From: Aeromonas allosaccharophila
Lineage (GTDB): Bacteria > Pseudomonadota > Gammaproteobacteria > Enterobacterales > Aeromonadaceae
Assembly (NCBI RefSeq): GCF_000819685.1
Contig: NZ_CDBR01000105.1
Coordinates: 1-64,000, forward strand
DNA: 64,000 nucleotides
Direction of reading: 5' to 3'
Part shown: positions 46,434 to 54,900 of the stretch, piece after piece
How positions within the stretch are numbered: the stretch's first letter is position 1
How the letters are laid out: each line of letters opens with the position of its first letter
Position numbers and translations under genes: made by a program
Notes under the pieces: generated by a model
Databases searched by the model: none
Told to the model about the DNA's origin: nothing
Seen by the model: the letters and a program-made list of their open reading frames with translations, nothing else

Positions 46434-47591
46434 TCAGCGAATGCCACCGTCAGCCGGTTGGCTGACAGCGGGTGGTTGCCAGGGGGAGGCAATGACCTGA
46501 ACTCCCGGGGTCAGACGGTCGATCCCTTCGATCACCACCTGTTGCCCGGCACTGAGTCCGGATGCGATGCGGTACTGGCTATTCACCAGTTCAGCGGTGT
46601 TGACCGAAACCAGCTGTGCCTGCCCCTGGCCATCCACCACCCACACGCTGGTCTGACCCGATGTGCGAACTACCGCCTGCTGGGGCACGGTCAGGGCTTT
46701 GGCATAGCGGGCCCGGGGGATGCGCGCCTGCACATAGAGGCCGGGCAACAGCCGCCTCTCGGGATTGTCCACCAGCACCCGTAGCAGCACGTCGCCGGTC
46801 CCGGCATCGACCTCGATGCCGGAGAAGAGGATGCGCCCCTGCATCCCCAGCGGCGTGCCATTGCTGCCGAGGATCTCCACCGCCAGTTCCGGTGCCGTTG
46901 AGCCAGCCTGCTGGCGCAGGGATTCCAGCACCGAGGCCGGTTGACGCACATCGACGTAGACCTGATCGATCTGCTGGATCCGGGCCATGGGGGTGGCATC
47001 GGTGGGGGACACCAGGGCCCCTTCACTCACCAGCGCCTGATCGATGCGCCCGGCGATGGGGGCCTCCACGCTGGCAAATTGCAGGTTCAGCTGGTGCCGG
47101 GCCAGGGTCGCCTTGGCCTGGGCTACATCGGCGGCCGCCTGATCCCGCTGGGAGACCGCATCGTCATAGGTCTGGCGGCTGATGGCGTCGGTGCGCAGCA
47201 GTGGCTTCAGGCGGTCAATCTGGATGCGGGTGCGGGCCAGCACGGCCTCGGCCCGTTGCAATGCGGCGGCAGCGCTGTCGACATCGGCCTTGAAGGGGGC
47301 CGGGTTTATCTGGAACAGCACAGTACCTGCGCTGATCTCGGCACCCTGCTCGAACAGGCGGCGCTGTACGATGCCGCTGATCTGGGCGCGAATGTCGGCG
47401 CTGCGCAGTGCCGCCACTCGGGCGGGCAGATCCTCGCTGATGACCAGCTCCCGACCAGTCAGAGTCAGCACCGACACCTGAGGAGGGGCGGGTGCCTCCT
47501 GCTCTTGCGGCGCGGCATCGCACCCCGCCAACCCGAATGCGGCAATGACGGCGAGCAGGGCGCCCGCATACCGCTGTTTTACAAACATCAT
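46434..47591 (-). CDS. RND efflux periplasmic adaptor (membrane fusion protein)
   Basis: 385 residues. Lipobox LAGC near residue 24, then a lipoyl/barrel-sandwich region (ADIRAQISGIVQRRLFEQGA), a helical hairpin at about 100-160 with Ala/Gln/Arg heptads, and beta-barrel domains (IAGRIDQALVSEGALVSPTD). Typical length for AcrA/AdeA proteins. It bridges the RND pump to an outer-membrane channel. First gene of the pump operon, divergent from the two-component genes. Confidence 0.94.
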   Translation of the reverse strand: MMFVKQRYAGALLAVIAAFGLAGCDAAPQEQEAPAPPQVSVLTLTGRELVISEDLPARVAALRSADIRAQISGIVQRRLFEQGAEISAGTVLFQINPAPFKADVDSAAAALQRAEAVLARTRIQIDRLKPLLRTDAISRQTYDDAVSQRDQAAADVAQAKATLARHQLNLQFASVEAPIAGRIDQALVSEGALVSPTDATPMARIQQIDQVYVDVRQPASVLESLRQQAGSTAPELAVEILGSNGTPLGMQGRILFSGIEVDAGTGDVLLRVLVDNPERRLLPGLYVQARIPRARYAKALTVPQQAVVRTSGQTSVWVVDGQGQAQLVSVNTAELVNSQYRIASGLSAGQQVVIEGIDRLTPGVQVIASPWQPPAVSQPADGGIR

Positions 47592-47748
47592 CCACTCACC
47601 TCGTTAAACCGTCTCTCCGGTGTGATGTGACCGTAGAGTGCATCGAGCGGCCATTATGGCGAGGGGCTATTGCGAATGATTCGAGGCTTTGTGGAGAATC
47701 CATGGAGGCGATGATAAAGTTCAACGCCACCTTTTTTCGAGTCCGACT

Positions 47749-48477
47749 ATGTCCCATATCAATGCTTCCGCCAGCCCGGCGGGCCAGTCACTGGTACTGA
47801 TTGCAGAGGATGAAGCCGAGATTGCCGACATCCTCACCGCTTACCTGCAACGCCACGGCTTGCGTACCCTTCATGCCGCCGATGGCCGTGAAGCGCTGGC
47901 CATTCATAAGGCATTCAAACCCGATCTCCTGCTGCTGGATGTGCAGATGCCGCAACTGGATGGTTGGCAGGTGCTCAGCGAGATCCGGGCGCGCGGCGAT
48001 ACGCCGGTGATCATGTTGACCGCCCTCGATCAGGATCTCGACAAGCTGATGGGGCTGCGCATGGGGGCGGATGACTATGTGGTCAAACCCTTCAATCCGG
48101 CCGAAGTGGTGGCGCGAGTGCAGGCCGTGCTCAGGCGCACCCGGGCCGTAAAGCCTGCCACGGCGAACGTGCTGCGGGTCGGCCAGTTTCAGATCGATCT
48201 GGAGAGCCACGAGGCCAGCATTTTCCGCGATGACAAGCAGCAGGTGCTGGAGCTGACCTTGACCGAGTTCAAGTTGCTCGCCTCTTTGATGCGGGCGCCT
48301 AAACGGGTGTTCAGTCGCGCCGAACTGCTGACTCACTGCTTGCCGGAGGGGGATACCCAAGAGCGTACGGTAGATAGTCACATCAGCAAGTTGCGCAAAA
48401 AACTGGAGACACACGGCATTCAGGGAGTCCCCGCCAGTGTCTGGGGCGTTGGCTATCGCTTCGGGGGCGATGCATGA
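47749..48477 (+). CDS. Response regulator, AdeR/BaeR-like
   Basis: 242 residues. Receiver domain with phospho-acceptor Asp 64 (LLLLDVQMPQLDGWQVL), switch Thr in VIMLTALDQD and Lys in DYVVKPFNPAEV. OmpR-type winged helix in the C-terminal half (LELTLTEFKLLASLMRAPKR, TVDSHISKLRKKLE). The tail WGVGYRFGG is standard. It is divergent from the RND operon and overlaps the sensor kinase by 4 bases, the AdeRS arrangement; it likely controls the pump. ATG 47749 has only a weak ribosome site. Confidence 0.92.
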   Translation: MSHINASASPAGQSLVLIAEDEAEIADILTAYLQRHGLRTLHAADGREALAIHKAFKPDLLLLDVQMPQLDGWQVLSEIRARGDTPVIMLTALDQDLDKLMGLRMGADDYVVKPFNPAEVVARVQAVLRRTRAVKPATANVLRVGQFQIDLESHEASIFRDDKQQVLELTLTEFKLLASLMRAPKRVFSRAELLTHCLPEGDTQERTVDSHISKLRKKLETHGIQGVPASVWGVGYRFGGDA

Positions 48478-49532
48478 GATCGGCGCCAGGCCTTCGCAAG
48501 CAGATCATCCGCTCTCTGGGTCTGATGACGCTTGGCATCATCTCCCTCGCGGTGATCGGCACCTATGTGTTTTATGGCATCGCCGTGTCGTTTGTACCGG
48601 GCAGCATCTCCGAAACATGGGTGCCCTCCAGAGTCGAGATGTTATGGATCGGCTCCACCATTCTCATTGCATTGGGGATGGCGCTGTACGTGGCGGTTCG
48701 CCTCTCTCGCCGCATCCTGACTCCGCTCAACTCGGTGGCAACCAGCCTGCGCGAGGTGGCCGAGGGCAAACTCGATGCCCGCGTGCCGGAGGATGAGCAG
48801 GCGATCGGGGAGACGGCGCAACTGGTGCGCGACTTCAATACCATGGCTGAGCGGCTGCAGAACATGACCCGCGAGCGGGAGTTCTGGAATGCTGCCATCG
48901 CCCACGAGTTGCGCACTCCCGTCACCATTTTGCGTGGCCGCTTGCAGGGGCTGGCCGAAGGGGTATTTCCTCCCAGCAGCGAACTCTTCGAGGGGTTGCT
49001 GCGTCAGGTGGAGGGGCTCAATCACCTGATTGAGGATTTGCGGGTATTGAGCCTCAACGACAGCGGTCATCTGGAGTTGCAGCAGACCGAGGTCAGGCTG
49101 GCCGACGAGCTTGCCGTGGTGCTTGAGGCGTTTGCCAGCCCTTTGGCGGCGAGTGGATTTGTGTTGCAGCGGGAGCTCGATAGCGAACTTCATGTCTGCT
49201 GCGATCTGTTTCGCATCCGTCAGGCTCTGATGGCGCTGTTGGAAAATGCCCAGAAGCACGCGCTGCCTGGCCTGCTGACCGTGCGGCTGCATCGCTCGGA
49301 GAGTGTGTGCGTCCTGAGTGTGGAAGATGAGGGACCTGGCATCAGCGAGGAGGTCGCCGCCTGTATCTTCGATGCGTTTCGTCGGGGAGATCCCTCACGC
49401 TCGCGCAAGAGTGGCGGCACCGGACTTGGGCTCGCCGTGGTCAAGGCCATTGCCGAGGCGCACGGTGGCAGTGCGGTTTGCCAACCTACCGGGCGTGGAG
49501 GCAGCCGATTCGTGCTCTCCTGGCCTGTGTAG
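48474..49532 (+). CDS. Sensor histidine kinase, AdeS/BaeS-like
   Basis: 352 residues. Two membrane helices (about 13-45 and 55-78) with a very short periplasmic loop, HAMP, DHp domain with His 144 in AAIAHELRTPVTIL, and an ATPase domain (LLENAQKHA, VEDEGPGIS, SGGTGLGLAVVKAIAEAHGG). The short loop suggests sensing in or near the membrane. Overlaps the regulator gene at ATGA. The 280 bp after it (49533-49812) contains no supportable gene. Confidence 0.92.
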   Translation: MRSAPGLRKQIIRSLGLMTLGIISLAVIGTYVFYGIAVSFVPGSISETWVPSRVEMLWIGSTILIALGMALYVAVRLSRRILTPLNSVATSLREVAEGKLDARVPEDEQAIGETAQLVRDFNTMAERLQNMTREREFWNAAIAHELRTPVTILRGRLQGLAEGVFPPSSELFEGLLRQVEGLNHLIEDLRVLSLNDSGHLELQQTEVRLADELAVVLEAFASPLAASGFVLQRELDSELHVCCDLFRIRQALMALLENAQKHALPGLLTVRLHRSESVCVLSVEDEGPGISEEVAACIFDAFRRGDPSRSRKSGGTGLGLAVVKAIAEAHGGSAVCQPTGRGGSRFVLSWPV

Positions 49533-49812
49533 CTCAAATCTCAGTTGTCCTGAAATATATCTTGTTGTTTAAACGGCCAAGATAGTCACGTGGACTAAGT
49601 TCGCGACATATCCCACAGCTTAGTGAGTGTACTTATGGGTTAAAACATCGTTGTCAACTGGCTGGGTGCAGGATGGCCGACATTATTTATTCAACTCACA
49701 TTCGATAAAGGAATAGAAAGGCGGCATTAGAGCATTTTGTGGTGATAGTCTGAAGAGACTCATTGGCCTGTGGTGTTTGCTAGGTACCTTGATGTTGGTG
49801 TTCCTCACCGTG

Positions 49813-50355
49813 TCACACCTTCGGTTTGGCTTCAAAATGATGAGTCACAACGCCAGCATCTTGGTCGATGCTGATAAATGCCGGGGCTTGCGGGTGGTAC
49901 TTGTAAAGTCGCGCCAATTCAGAGCGAAACGCTTCGATGTTCGGTGCAGTCACATGGTTAGTGTCTCCATCAGCATAGGTAAAGGTCTCGAGCATCTCTG
50001 CGTGAATCCAGATGCCGAAATACCATGCATCTTCCTCGGTGTCGTACTGCTGCCAGCCTTGGGCTAGCAGCGTGCGGTCGTAGTAGTAGCGGTCAGCCTG
50101 ATGGCTGCCTCGGTCGATACGGCAGCCTGTCACCGTGAGCTCAAGCGGGATACGCCCCGCCTTGTGGGTCTTCTTGACCCGACGCAGCAGCTTGAGGGCC
50201 TTGGCTCTGCTGCGGCCATTACCGAGCGGATGGGGTTGCCTAGCCCGTAATGTAAGGTGGGTCATTATCTTCGGCGCAGTGTTGTGGTTGAGCTGACCGA
50301 TAGCAGCGGTTATCTGCCGAGCGTACAGAGAGTTGTAATCACGCACGTCATGCAT
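49813..50355 (-). CDS. Conserved-type mobile-element protein, unknown
   Basis: 180 residues, no family recognised. Basic in the first half (RSRAKALKLLRRVKKTHKAG), then an acidic/aromatic half (YYYDRTLLAQGWQQYDTEED, AWYFGIWIHAEM). No membrane segment or signal. ATG 50355 is chosen because the leader (hairpin, TTTGCATTT, then AAGGA) is nearly the same as that before the gene starting at 51549; an in-frame ATG at 50472 overlaps the previous stop and is the alternative. Last gene of the minus-strand cluster. Confidence 0.6.
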   Translation of the reverse strand: MHDVRDYNSLYARQITAAIGQLNHNTAPKIMTHLTLRARQPHPLGNGRSRAKALKLLRRVKKTHKAGRIPLELTVTGCRIDRGSHQADRYYYDRTLLAQGWQQYDTEEDAWYFGIWIHAEMLETFTYADGDTNHVTAPNIEAFRSELARLYKYHPQAPAFISIDQDAGVVTHHFEAKPKV

Positions 50356-50379
50356 GGTTGGGCGTCCTTCAAATGCAAA

Positions 50380-50402
50380 CAGCCCCTCGGTGTGAGGGGC
50401 TG
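50380..50402 (-). promoter_or_regulatory. 5' hairpin leader
   Basis: CAGCCCCTC-ACACC-GAGGGGCTG, a perfect 9-bp stem, followed on the minus strand by TTTGCATTTGAAGGA and the start codon at 50355. One of several such leaders in 50-58 kb. Confidence 0.6.
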
Positions 50403-50468
50403 TATAGGGTTGTGGTGTGCAGTCGCGGGGAGCCTGTCTAGGCGCTATTAGTGGTGCTGGGGGCGTTG

Positions 50469-50831
50469 TCATGTATGGCTGCTCCAATCCGGCGCGTCGT
50501 TGCTGCCATGGTTGACGTAGGCTCCGACAATCACCCGTTGCCACTCACCGATCGGCTGACCCGCAGCATTACAAGCACAGCGAAAGCGGGCGAAGTTAAT
50601 CTCACGTGGCAGGTGTTCACGCATATCACGAGGACTGACAAAGAGCGTGGTCTTGTGCAGCAACGGGTTAGGGGCTATCAGCGGACTGCCAATACGCCGC
50701 CCCTCCACATCGTGGGCATAGGCAAAGCCCGGCAGCATCAATTGTTGACTGATGAGTTTGGTGAGCCCTGGATGGGCACACATGGCCTCTGCCACGGCGG
50801 CTTGGCTAAAGCTATCGTTGAACTCGATCAT
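50469..50831 (-). CDS. Small mobile-element protein, unknown
   Basis: 120 residues, MIEFNDSFSQAAVAEAMCAH at the start and a C-terminal region with FARFRCACNAAGQPIGEWQR. Soluble, no recognised domain; the two close cysteines might bind metal. ATG overlaps the previous stop (ATGA), so it is translationally coupled to its neighbour. Confidence 0.55.
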   Translation of the reverse strand: MIEFNDSFSQAAVAEAMCAHPGLTKLISQQLMLPGFAYAHDVEGRRIGSPLIAPNPLLHKTTLFVSPRDMREHLPREINFARFRCACNAAGQPIGEWQRVIVGAYVNHGSNDAPDWSSHT

Positions 50832-51043
50832 GGGTGTTTCTCCCTTTCAGCTGGTGGACGGTAGGCCGCTGCCAACAGCGCAAACTGCTTGACCAGGTAA
50901 CTGATGCTGATGCCCAGTTCATAACTGACCCCATCCCCTAGACGATGATGCAGGTGTGCCATGTCATCAGAGATGCGTTGGGGCAGGTGGGCCGTGGAGC
51001 TCGGTGGTGACCCCGTCATCGTCAGGGTGATGGAGATATTCAT
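50828..51043 (-). CDS. Small mobile-element protein, unknown
   Basis: 71 residues: MNISITLTMTGSPPSSTAHL then a helical part (ISDDMAHLHHRLGDGVSYEL). Starts at ATG 51043, overlapping the upstream stop by 4 bases, and overlaps the downstream start by 4 bases. Not recognised; the coupling on both sides supports that it is real. Confidence 0.55.
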   Translation of the reverse strand: MNISITLTMTGSPPSSTAHLPQRISDDMAHLHHRLGDGVSYELGISISYLVKQFALLAAAYRPPAEREKHP

Positions 51044-51549
51044 CGCATCTCTCCCCAAGGGGCTTGCTCCCACAGTGACAACCGGGTCAGCACGTCTTGC
51101 GCCAGCGCTTGCTGAAACTGCTGTATCACCTTCACTAGCCGTGGGGCCTGCTCAGGGCTCCCGGTCCATTCGCTCGACTGGTACAGGGCGCAGCAGGTGA
51201 ATTTGTACAGCGCCACCAGTTCGGCATCGGTGAGTGGTGCCTGATGGTAACGATGGGCAGGTTTAAATGGACTCAGTTTGGTAGAGCGGTGCTGGCGTGG
51301 TTCCTTGTGGTCCTGCTGACGCCCCAGCTGATAGCGATGCCAGACCGCCCGCCGGTTGGCGAGCATCATCAACCGTACCAGCCGGTCTACCCGCCACGTC
51401 CAGGTACTGGTCGTGTCTGCTGGCGGGTTCCACCAGAGGGTACGCAGCAACTCAAGGGTGTAGTGCGGTGGCATCGGGGCATTGCAAAAGCGGTGCAACT
51501 GCACGGCAAAGGCCAGGTAGTCCTGGCGATCGATCATGAAGGCAGACAT
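51040..51549 (-). CDS. Mobile-element protein, unknown
   Basis: 169 residues. MSAFMIDRQDYLAFAVQLHR then an Arg/Trp-rich centre (STWTWRVDRLVRLMMLANRR) and a helical C-terminus. ATG 51549 has AAGGAG upstream, and before that a hairpin and TTTTGCATTTC leader. No domain recognised. Confidence 0.6.
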   Translation of the reverse strand: MSAFMIDRQDYLAFAVQLHRFCNAPMPPHYTLELLRTLWWNPPADTTSTWTWRVDRLVRLMMLANRRAVWHRYQLGRQQDHKEPRQHRSTKLSPFKPAHRYHQAPLTDAELVALYKFTCCALYQSSEWTGSPEQAPRLVKVIQQFQQALAQDVLTRLSLWEQAPWGEMR

Positions 51550-51574
51550 GGGAATAACTCCTTGAAATGCAAAA

Positions 51575-51596
51575 GGCCACCTTTGGTGAGGTGGCC
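51575..51596 (-). promoter_or_regulatory. 5' hairpin leader
   Basis: GGCCACC/GGTGGCC stem of 7 bp with an 8-base loop, followed on the minus strand by TTTTGCATTTCAAGGAG and ATG 51549. Confidence 0.6.
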
Positions 51597-51665
51597 CTGG
51601 GGGTTGTGTCGGAATATCCAGATCATGGTATTGGTGCGGATGATCCGGGTTTGGGGATGCTGGCA

Positions 51666-52004
51666 TTATTCGTGCGCCTGCTCTGCGTCTGGGTGAGCAG
51701 CATCAAACAGGGTGGCGTAGAGCGCACAATCAATGCCGTTGACGGCATCGTGGTACGGGTAATAGGGCGGCGCGTCTCTGGAGCACTCGAAGTAGTCGCC
51801 AAAGCAACTGAGGCATTCACGGATCTCGATGGTGGATCCTTGCAGCAAGGTCTCTTCAAGCTGCTTGGCATAACGCCGGTCATCACAGTCCTTGGCGAGG
51901 GCCTTCTCCAACAATGCCAGCGCTCCCTCATTGCAGGTAACAGCCAGGCCATCGCGCAACTTGCCCAGCGTTTCCTCAAGGGAATAGGGGTTAGGTAATC
52001 GCAC
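51666..52004 (-). CDS. Small mobile-element protein, unknown
   Basis: 112 residues, acidic, with four Cys in the second half (IRECLSCFGDYFECSRDAPP, DCALYATLF). Start is GTG 52004 with AAGGGG 8 bases upstream. Not recognised. Follows the 52029-52220 gene by 24 bp. Confidence 0.55.
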   Translation of the reverse strand: MRLPNPYSLEETLGKLRDGLAVTCNEGALALLEKALAKDCDDRRYAKQLEETLLQGSTIEIRECLSCFGDYFECSRDAPPYYPYHDAVNGIDCALYATLFDAAHPDAEQAHE

Positions 52005-52028
52005 TATGTTTGCCCCTTCTTGGCTTGG

Positions 52029-52220
52029 CTAATGGCGTAGCTGATGCAGCAGCGCATCAATAGCTTCGACACAGTCGGCCTGGGTGAGTTGGTGGCCGCT
52101 CGGCAGGTGAGCCACGATAGCGGGCGCTGCCTGCATCTGGACGTTGTCTGCAAGCCAGCAACGCCACTCGATGAGGATATCGATGACGGTGAGGTGTGAT
52201 TTGCCAGGGGGAATGTTCAT
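52029..52220 (-). CDS. Small mobile-element protein, unknown
   Basis: 63 residues ([20 protein letters not shown] at the start). Its ATG overlaps the radC stop (CTATGA), which ties it to radC translation. No recognised family. Confidence 0.5.
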   Translation of the reverse strand: MNIPPGKSHLTVIDILIEWRCWLADNVQMQAAPAIVAHLPSGHQLTQADCVEAIDALLHQLRH

Positions 52221-52713
52221 AGCAGGCCTCGCTCGGCCAGCGAGACTACGCCCTCGGCACCGACCACCAGATGGTCAAGCAATCGCACATCGACCAGCGC
52301 CAAGGCCTCTTTGAGGGCTTGGGTAAAGACCCGGTCAGAGTGGCTGGGTTCAGGGTCACCGCTGGGGTGATTATGCACCGCGATGATGGCCCCACAGTTG
52401 AGTAACAAGGCCTGTTTGACCACTTCCCGTGGGTAGATACTGGCGCTGTCCAAGGTGCCACGAAACAGCTCCTCAAAGGCTAACACGCGATGCTGTGAGT
52501 CGAGAACAGTGCGCCAAACACTTCATGCTCCCGGTCCTGCAGCAGGGTTTGCAGCCGCTCAGCGGCCTCCGCGGTGCTGGTGATGGCGGTGCCTTTAGCC
52601 AAGCGTTTGCGGGCAATTTGGTTGGCAATACGCAGCAGGTCTTGTTCGGTCACTGGTTCGGTGACGACATAAGTGCCGCGGCATTCCCCGGCTTTCAGCT
52701 TGTGGTAACGCAT
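52217..52713 (-). pseudogene. radC: Mobile-element RadC-like gene, frameshifted
   Basis: Two overlapping frames together give a normal RadC of about 165 residues. The N-terminal part (52713 down) ends [10 protein letters not shown]; the C-terminal part continues [20 protein letters not shown] and contains the JAMM metal motif [14 protein letters not shown]. The expected joining residues LDSQHR appear if one base is added at about 52499-52508. So a one-base deletion separates the JAMM domain from its N-terminus, or the clone carries a sequencing error there. ATG 52713 has GGAG upstream and a hairpin leader before it. Confidence 0.8.
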
Positions 52714-52738
52714 AGTGGAATTCTCCAAATAAACAAAA

Positions 52739-52765
52739 CCCCGGCACGCATGAAGCATGTCGGGG
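52739..52765 (-). promoter_or_regulatory. 5' hairpin leader of radC, or terminator of the upstream gene
   Basis: CCCCG/CGGGG stem with an inner CATG/CATG pair, followed on the minus strand by TTTTGTTTATTTGGAG and the radC start. The T-rich tail would also allow termination of the gene at 52805. Confidence 0.55.
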
Positions 52766-52804
52766 TTAAAGGTGGAGCGGTTGTTGGTTCACTTTGAGGG
52801 TAGT

Positions 52805-53113
52805 TCAGTTGGCTTTGGTGGCGGCTTCTGCTCCTGCTCCGGCTGAAGGGGCACGCTTCACCGGCATCAGCGGTCCGGGGACCAGTACGTTGAGCGGGAT
52901 AGCGAGTGCCACACTCAGCCGTTCTGCCAGTTGGTAGGCCGATCCTATGGTGTCGTAGTCAGCTACCCAGGTAGCCAGGGCCAGCTCGCTTGCCTCCATC
53001 GCTCGCAGGTAGACACTGTAGCCGTGTACGGTCAGGCCACTGTCACTCACCACCTGCGTCTCGCCATCTCGATTAATCGCTTCAAGCTCAACGGCTATCG
53101 GTTGTTTTGGCAT
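52805..53113 (-). CDS. Small mobile-element protein, unknown
   Basis: 102 residues: MPKQPIAVELEAINRDGETQ, then YSVYLRAMEASELALATWVA and an Ala-rich tail. Start ATG 53113 with AGGAGG upstream; it overlaps the end of the preceding gene by 26 bases. No recognised family. Confidence 0.55.
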   Translation of the reverse strand: MPKQPIAVELEAINRDGETQVVSDSGLTVHGYSVYLRAMEASELALATWVADYDTIGSAYQLAERLSVALAIPLNVLVPGPLMPVKRAPSAGAGAEAATKAN

Positions 53114-53516
53114 CTTTCGCCTCCTCTTGAGGTAAGGGGTCACTCTTCACACGGTAGCCGTGGTGGATGCAGGTACGCTGCAGGTCACTCAGAAAGCTCC
53201 CCAGCACACGGGGCTGCTCAGTGAGTGGCACCGGTCCAGCCTGACAGCGCCAGAAACAGCGACGTTTTGGGTCCACACAGATTTCATCCACGGGCTGGCT
53301 CATGGCGTGCCAGTCCTCGGCATTGGTGAGGGAGAGCAGCTGCCACTGCACCCCAGACCAGCGCAGATGCAGCGTGACGATGCGGGCGTTTGGGCTACCA
53401 GGAGTCAGGTGCAGCAACCAGCACTGACCACTGAGGGTGGGGGTTAGCTTAGCCTTGGCCGCGACCAATCCCAGCCACTGATGTGAGTAATGGGAGAGCG
53501 GCAGTTCGTTAGTCAT
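53088..53516 (-). CDS. Small mobile-element protein, unknown
   Basis: 142 residues. Starts MTNELPLSHYSHQWLGLVAA; contains several Trp and Cys residues (SGVQWQLLSLTNAEDWHAMS, RRCFWRCQAGPV). ATG 53516 has AGGAGGTG upstream, a strong site. Longer in-frame extension upstream overlaps the neighbouring gene and is not used. Not recognised. Confidence 0.55.
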   Translation of the reverse strand: MTNELPLSHYSHQWLGLVAAKAKLTPTLSGQCWLLHLTPGSPNARIVTLHLRWSGVQWQLLSLTNAEDWHAMSQPVDEICVDPKRRCFWRCQAGPVPLTEQPRVLGSFLSDLQRTCIHHGYRVKSDPLPQEEAKDAKTTDSR

Positions 53517-53526
53517 CACACACCTC

Positions 53527-53952
53527 CTACTCCCCACTGACCGTGACGGTGAAATACCCCAACTGGGCGTAGATAATGAAATTGCTCTGCCACAGGGTGA
53601 ACAGTTCGCGAGCTTCCACGCCGGGCAGTGGTCCCCAGCCCAGCAGATAGTGTTCGTCGCAGGAGAGGTTGAAGTCGAGCTCTTTGCAGAGCTCAGCATC
53701 CTGGCCAAGCCCCTGGTAGCTGAAGTCGGTGACGTAATCGAATAGCCAGCCATCGAGCCCACGGATCAAGCGGATCTCGACCGGATGCACACCTCCTTGT
53801 TCGACACTGTAGCCGGGGTTGCGGAAGTTGAAAGTCAGTTGGGTTAAGCGCTCTAGATTGAGCTCGGTTTTAGCGACTTCCTGGTTGAGCAGAACCAGCA
53901 ACGCTTGGGCAACGGGCAGGGCAAAGCCATCCCGAAAAAAGGGAATGGTCAT
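53527..53952 (-). CDS. Small mobile-element protein, unknown
   Basis: 141 residues. MTIPFFRDGFALPVAQALLV at the start, then an acidic, aromatic body (LIRGLDGWLFDYVTDFSYQG, LCKELDFNLSCDEHYLLGWG). DUF2787-like proteins of SXT-type elements have comparable length and composition, but I cannot confirm the match. ATG 53952 has AAGGAG upstream. Confidence 0.55.
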   Translation of the reverse strand: MTIPFFRDGFALPVAQALLVLLNQEVAKTELNLERLTQLTFNFRNPGYSVEQGGVHPVEIRLIRGLDGWLFDYVTDFSYQGLGQDAELCKELDFNLSCDEHYLLGWGPLPGVEARELFTLWQSNFIIYAQLGYFTVTVSGE

Positions 53953-53971
53953 GGTGTACTCCTTGTGGGGT

Positions 53972-54319
53972 TTAATCTTGGCCGAACAGCTCGCGCATTT
54001 TTCTGGCTGCACGGGCACGGATCTGGGCGTCAATAAAGACGGTAATGCTGGCGAGCGCCGCACTGAGTACCGCGATGTCATCGGTGAGCCCCATCGGTAA
54101 CATGTCCGGGATCGCATCGATCGGTGAGATAAAGTAAGCCAGCGCACTGTAGATCAGCAGTTTAGCCCAAAGCGGCAGGTCATCCTTCTGGCTGGTGTAG
54201 TAGAGCAACAGGCAGGTCTCGATAAAGGGCCGACCGGCCCGTTTGGCGAAGGCCCAAAGTTTGTGCCAAAAACCTGGGTGATCAAACGGCTCGCATTCAG
54301 GGGGAATACAGGGGGGCAT
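53972..54319 (-). CDS. DUF1232 (YkvA-family) membrane protein
   Basis: 115 residues. The motif LLIYSALAYFISPIDAIPDM then LPMGLTDDIAVLSAALASI is the YkvA/DUF1232 signature; two hydrophobic segments flank it. The family occurs widely near envelope and mobile-element genes, with no settled function. ATG 54319 has AAAGGAG upstream. A strong terminator hairpin lies about 40 bp upstream. Confidence 0.8.
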   Translation of the reverse strand: MPPCIPPECEPFDHPGFWHKLWAFAKRAGRPFIETCLLLYYTSQKDDLPLWAKLLIYSALAYFISPIDAIPDMLPMGLTDDIAVLSAALASITVFIDAQIRARAARKMRELFGQD

Positions 54320-54360
54320 AGTGCGTCTCCTTTACGGGTGGGTGAATTGCAGAAATAAAA

Positions 54361-54382
54361 AGAGGAGGCAAATGCCTCCTCT
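54361..54382 (-). terminator. Terminator of the 54403 gene
   Basis: AGAGGAGGCA/TGCCTCCTCT, a perfect 10-bp inverted repeat, followed on the minus strand by TTTTTATTT. It separates the secreted-protein gene from the DUF1232 gene. Confidence 0.8.
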
Positions 54383-54402
54383 TGGATGGGAATGGATGTG
54401 AG

Positions 54403-54852
54403 CTATTCGTCCCACATCAAGCAGTCAAACTCAGGGGTATTAGTGGCGGGCAGTACAGATGCGACCTCTTTGGTTGGCAGTGCGAGTTGCTTGCCGTCAG
54501 CCGTTAAAATGCTGATCGACTTGGCCTTGCGCAGCTTGCCCCACATGTCGAAGAAATTGTTCTCACCGACACGAGACTCGGTCTCATAGGGCGCATCGTA
54601 TTGGCTGCCATCGACGATGATGGTGAAAGCTTGCCCAGCATAAGAGCCGTACTCCTTGCCTTGCACGGTAGCCGTCATGCTGACCTTGCGGGTGTCATTA
54701 CAGGCGATATAGAGATGGTTCTGTTCGTTGACCACCGCCGTATATTCACTGGTACCCTGACCCCAGCCGCTGCTCCAGCGTCCGGCCTCGCCATAGGCCA
54801 GGGCGTTGTTGCACAGTAGCAGTGCTGTTGAGGTAATGATGAGTTTGTTCAT
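54403..54852 (-). CDS. Small secreted or periplasmic protein, unknown
   Basis: 149 residues with a clear signal peptide (MNKLIITSTALLLCNNALAY, cleavage after ALA). The mature part is beta-rich (YTAVVNEQNHLYIACNDTRK, VSMTATVQGKEYGSYAGQAF) with one Cys pair (Cys near 51 and in FDCLMWDE). Proteins of similar layout occur in conjugative elements; no family named with confidence. It has its own terminator, so it is likely expressed as a single gene. Confidence 0.65.
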   Translation of the reverse strand: MNKLIITSTALLLCNNALAYGEAGRWSSGWGQGTSEYTAVVNEQNHLYIACNDTRKVSMTATVQGKEYGSYAGQAFTIIVDGSQYDAPYETESRVGENNFFDMWGKLRKAKSISILTADGKQLALPTKEVASVLPATNTPEFDCLMWDE

Positions 54853-54900
54853 CCCTGTGACTCCTAAAGGCTAAAGGATTTAGATGAGCCATTAACGTGG

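Noticed and set aside
49533..49812. Missing outer-membrane channel gene after the RND regulators
   Set aside because: No frame with OprM/TolC features is present here; the channel must be encoded elsewhere.
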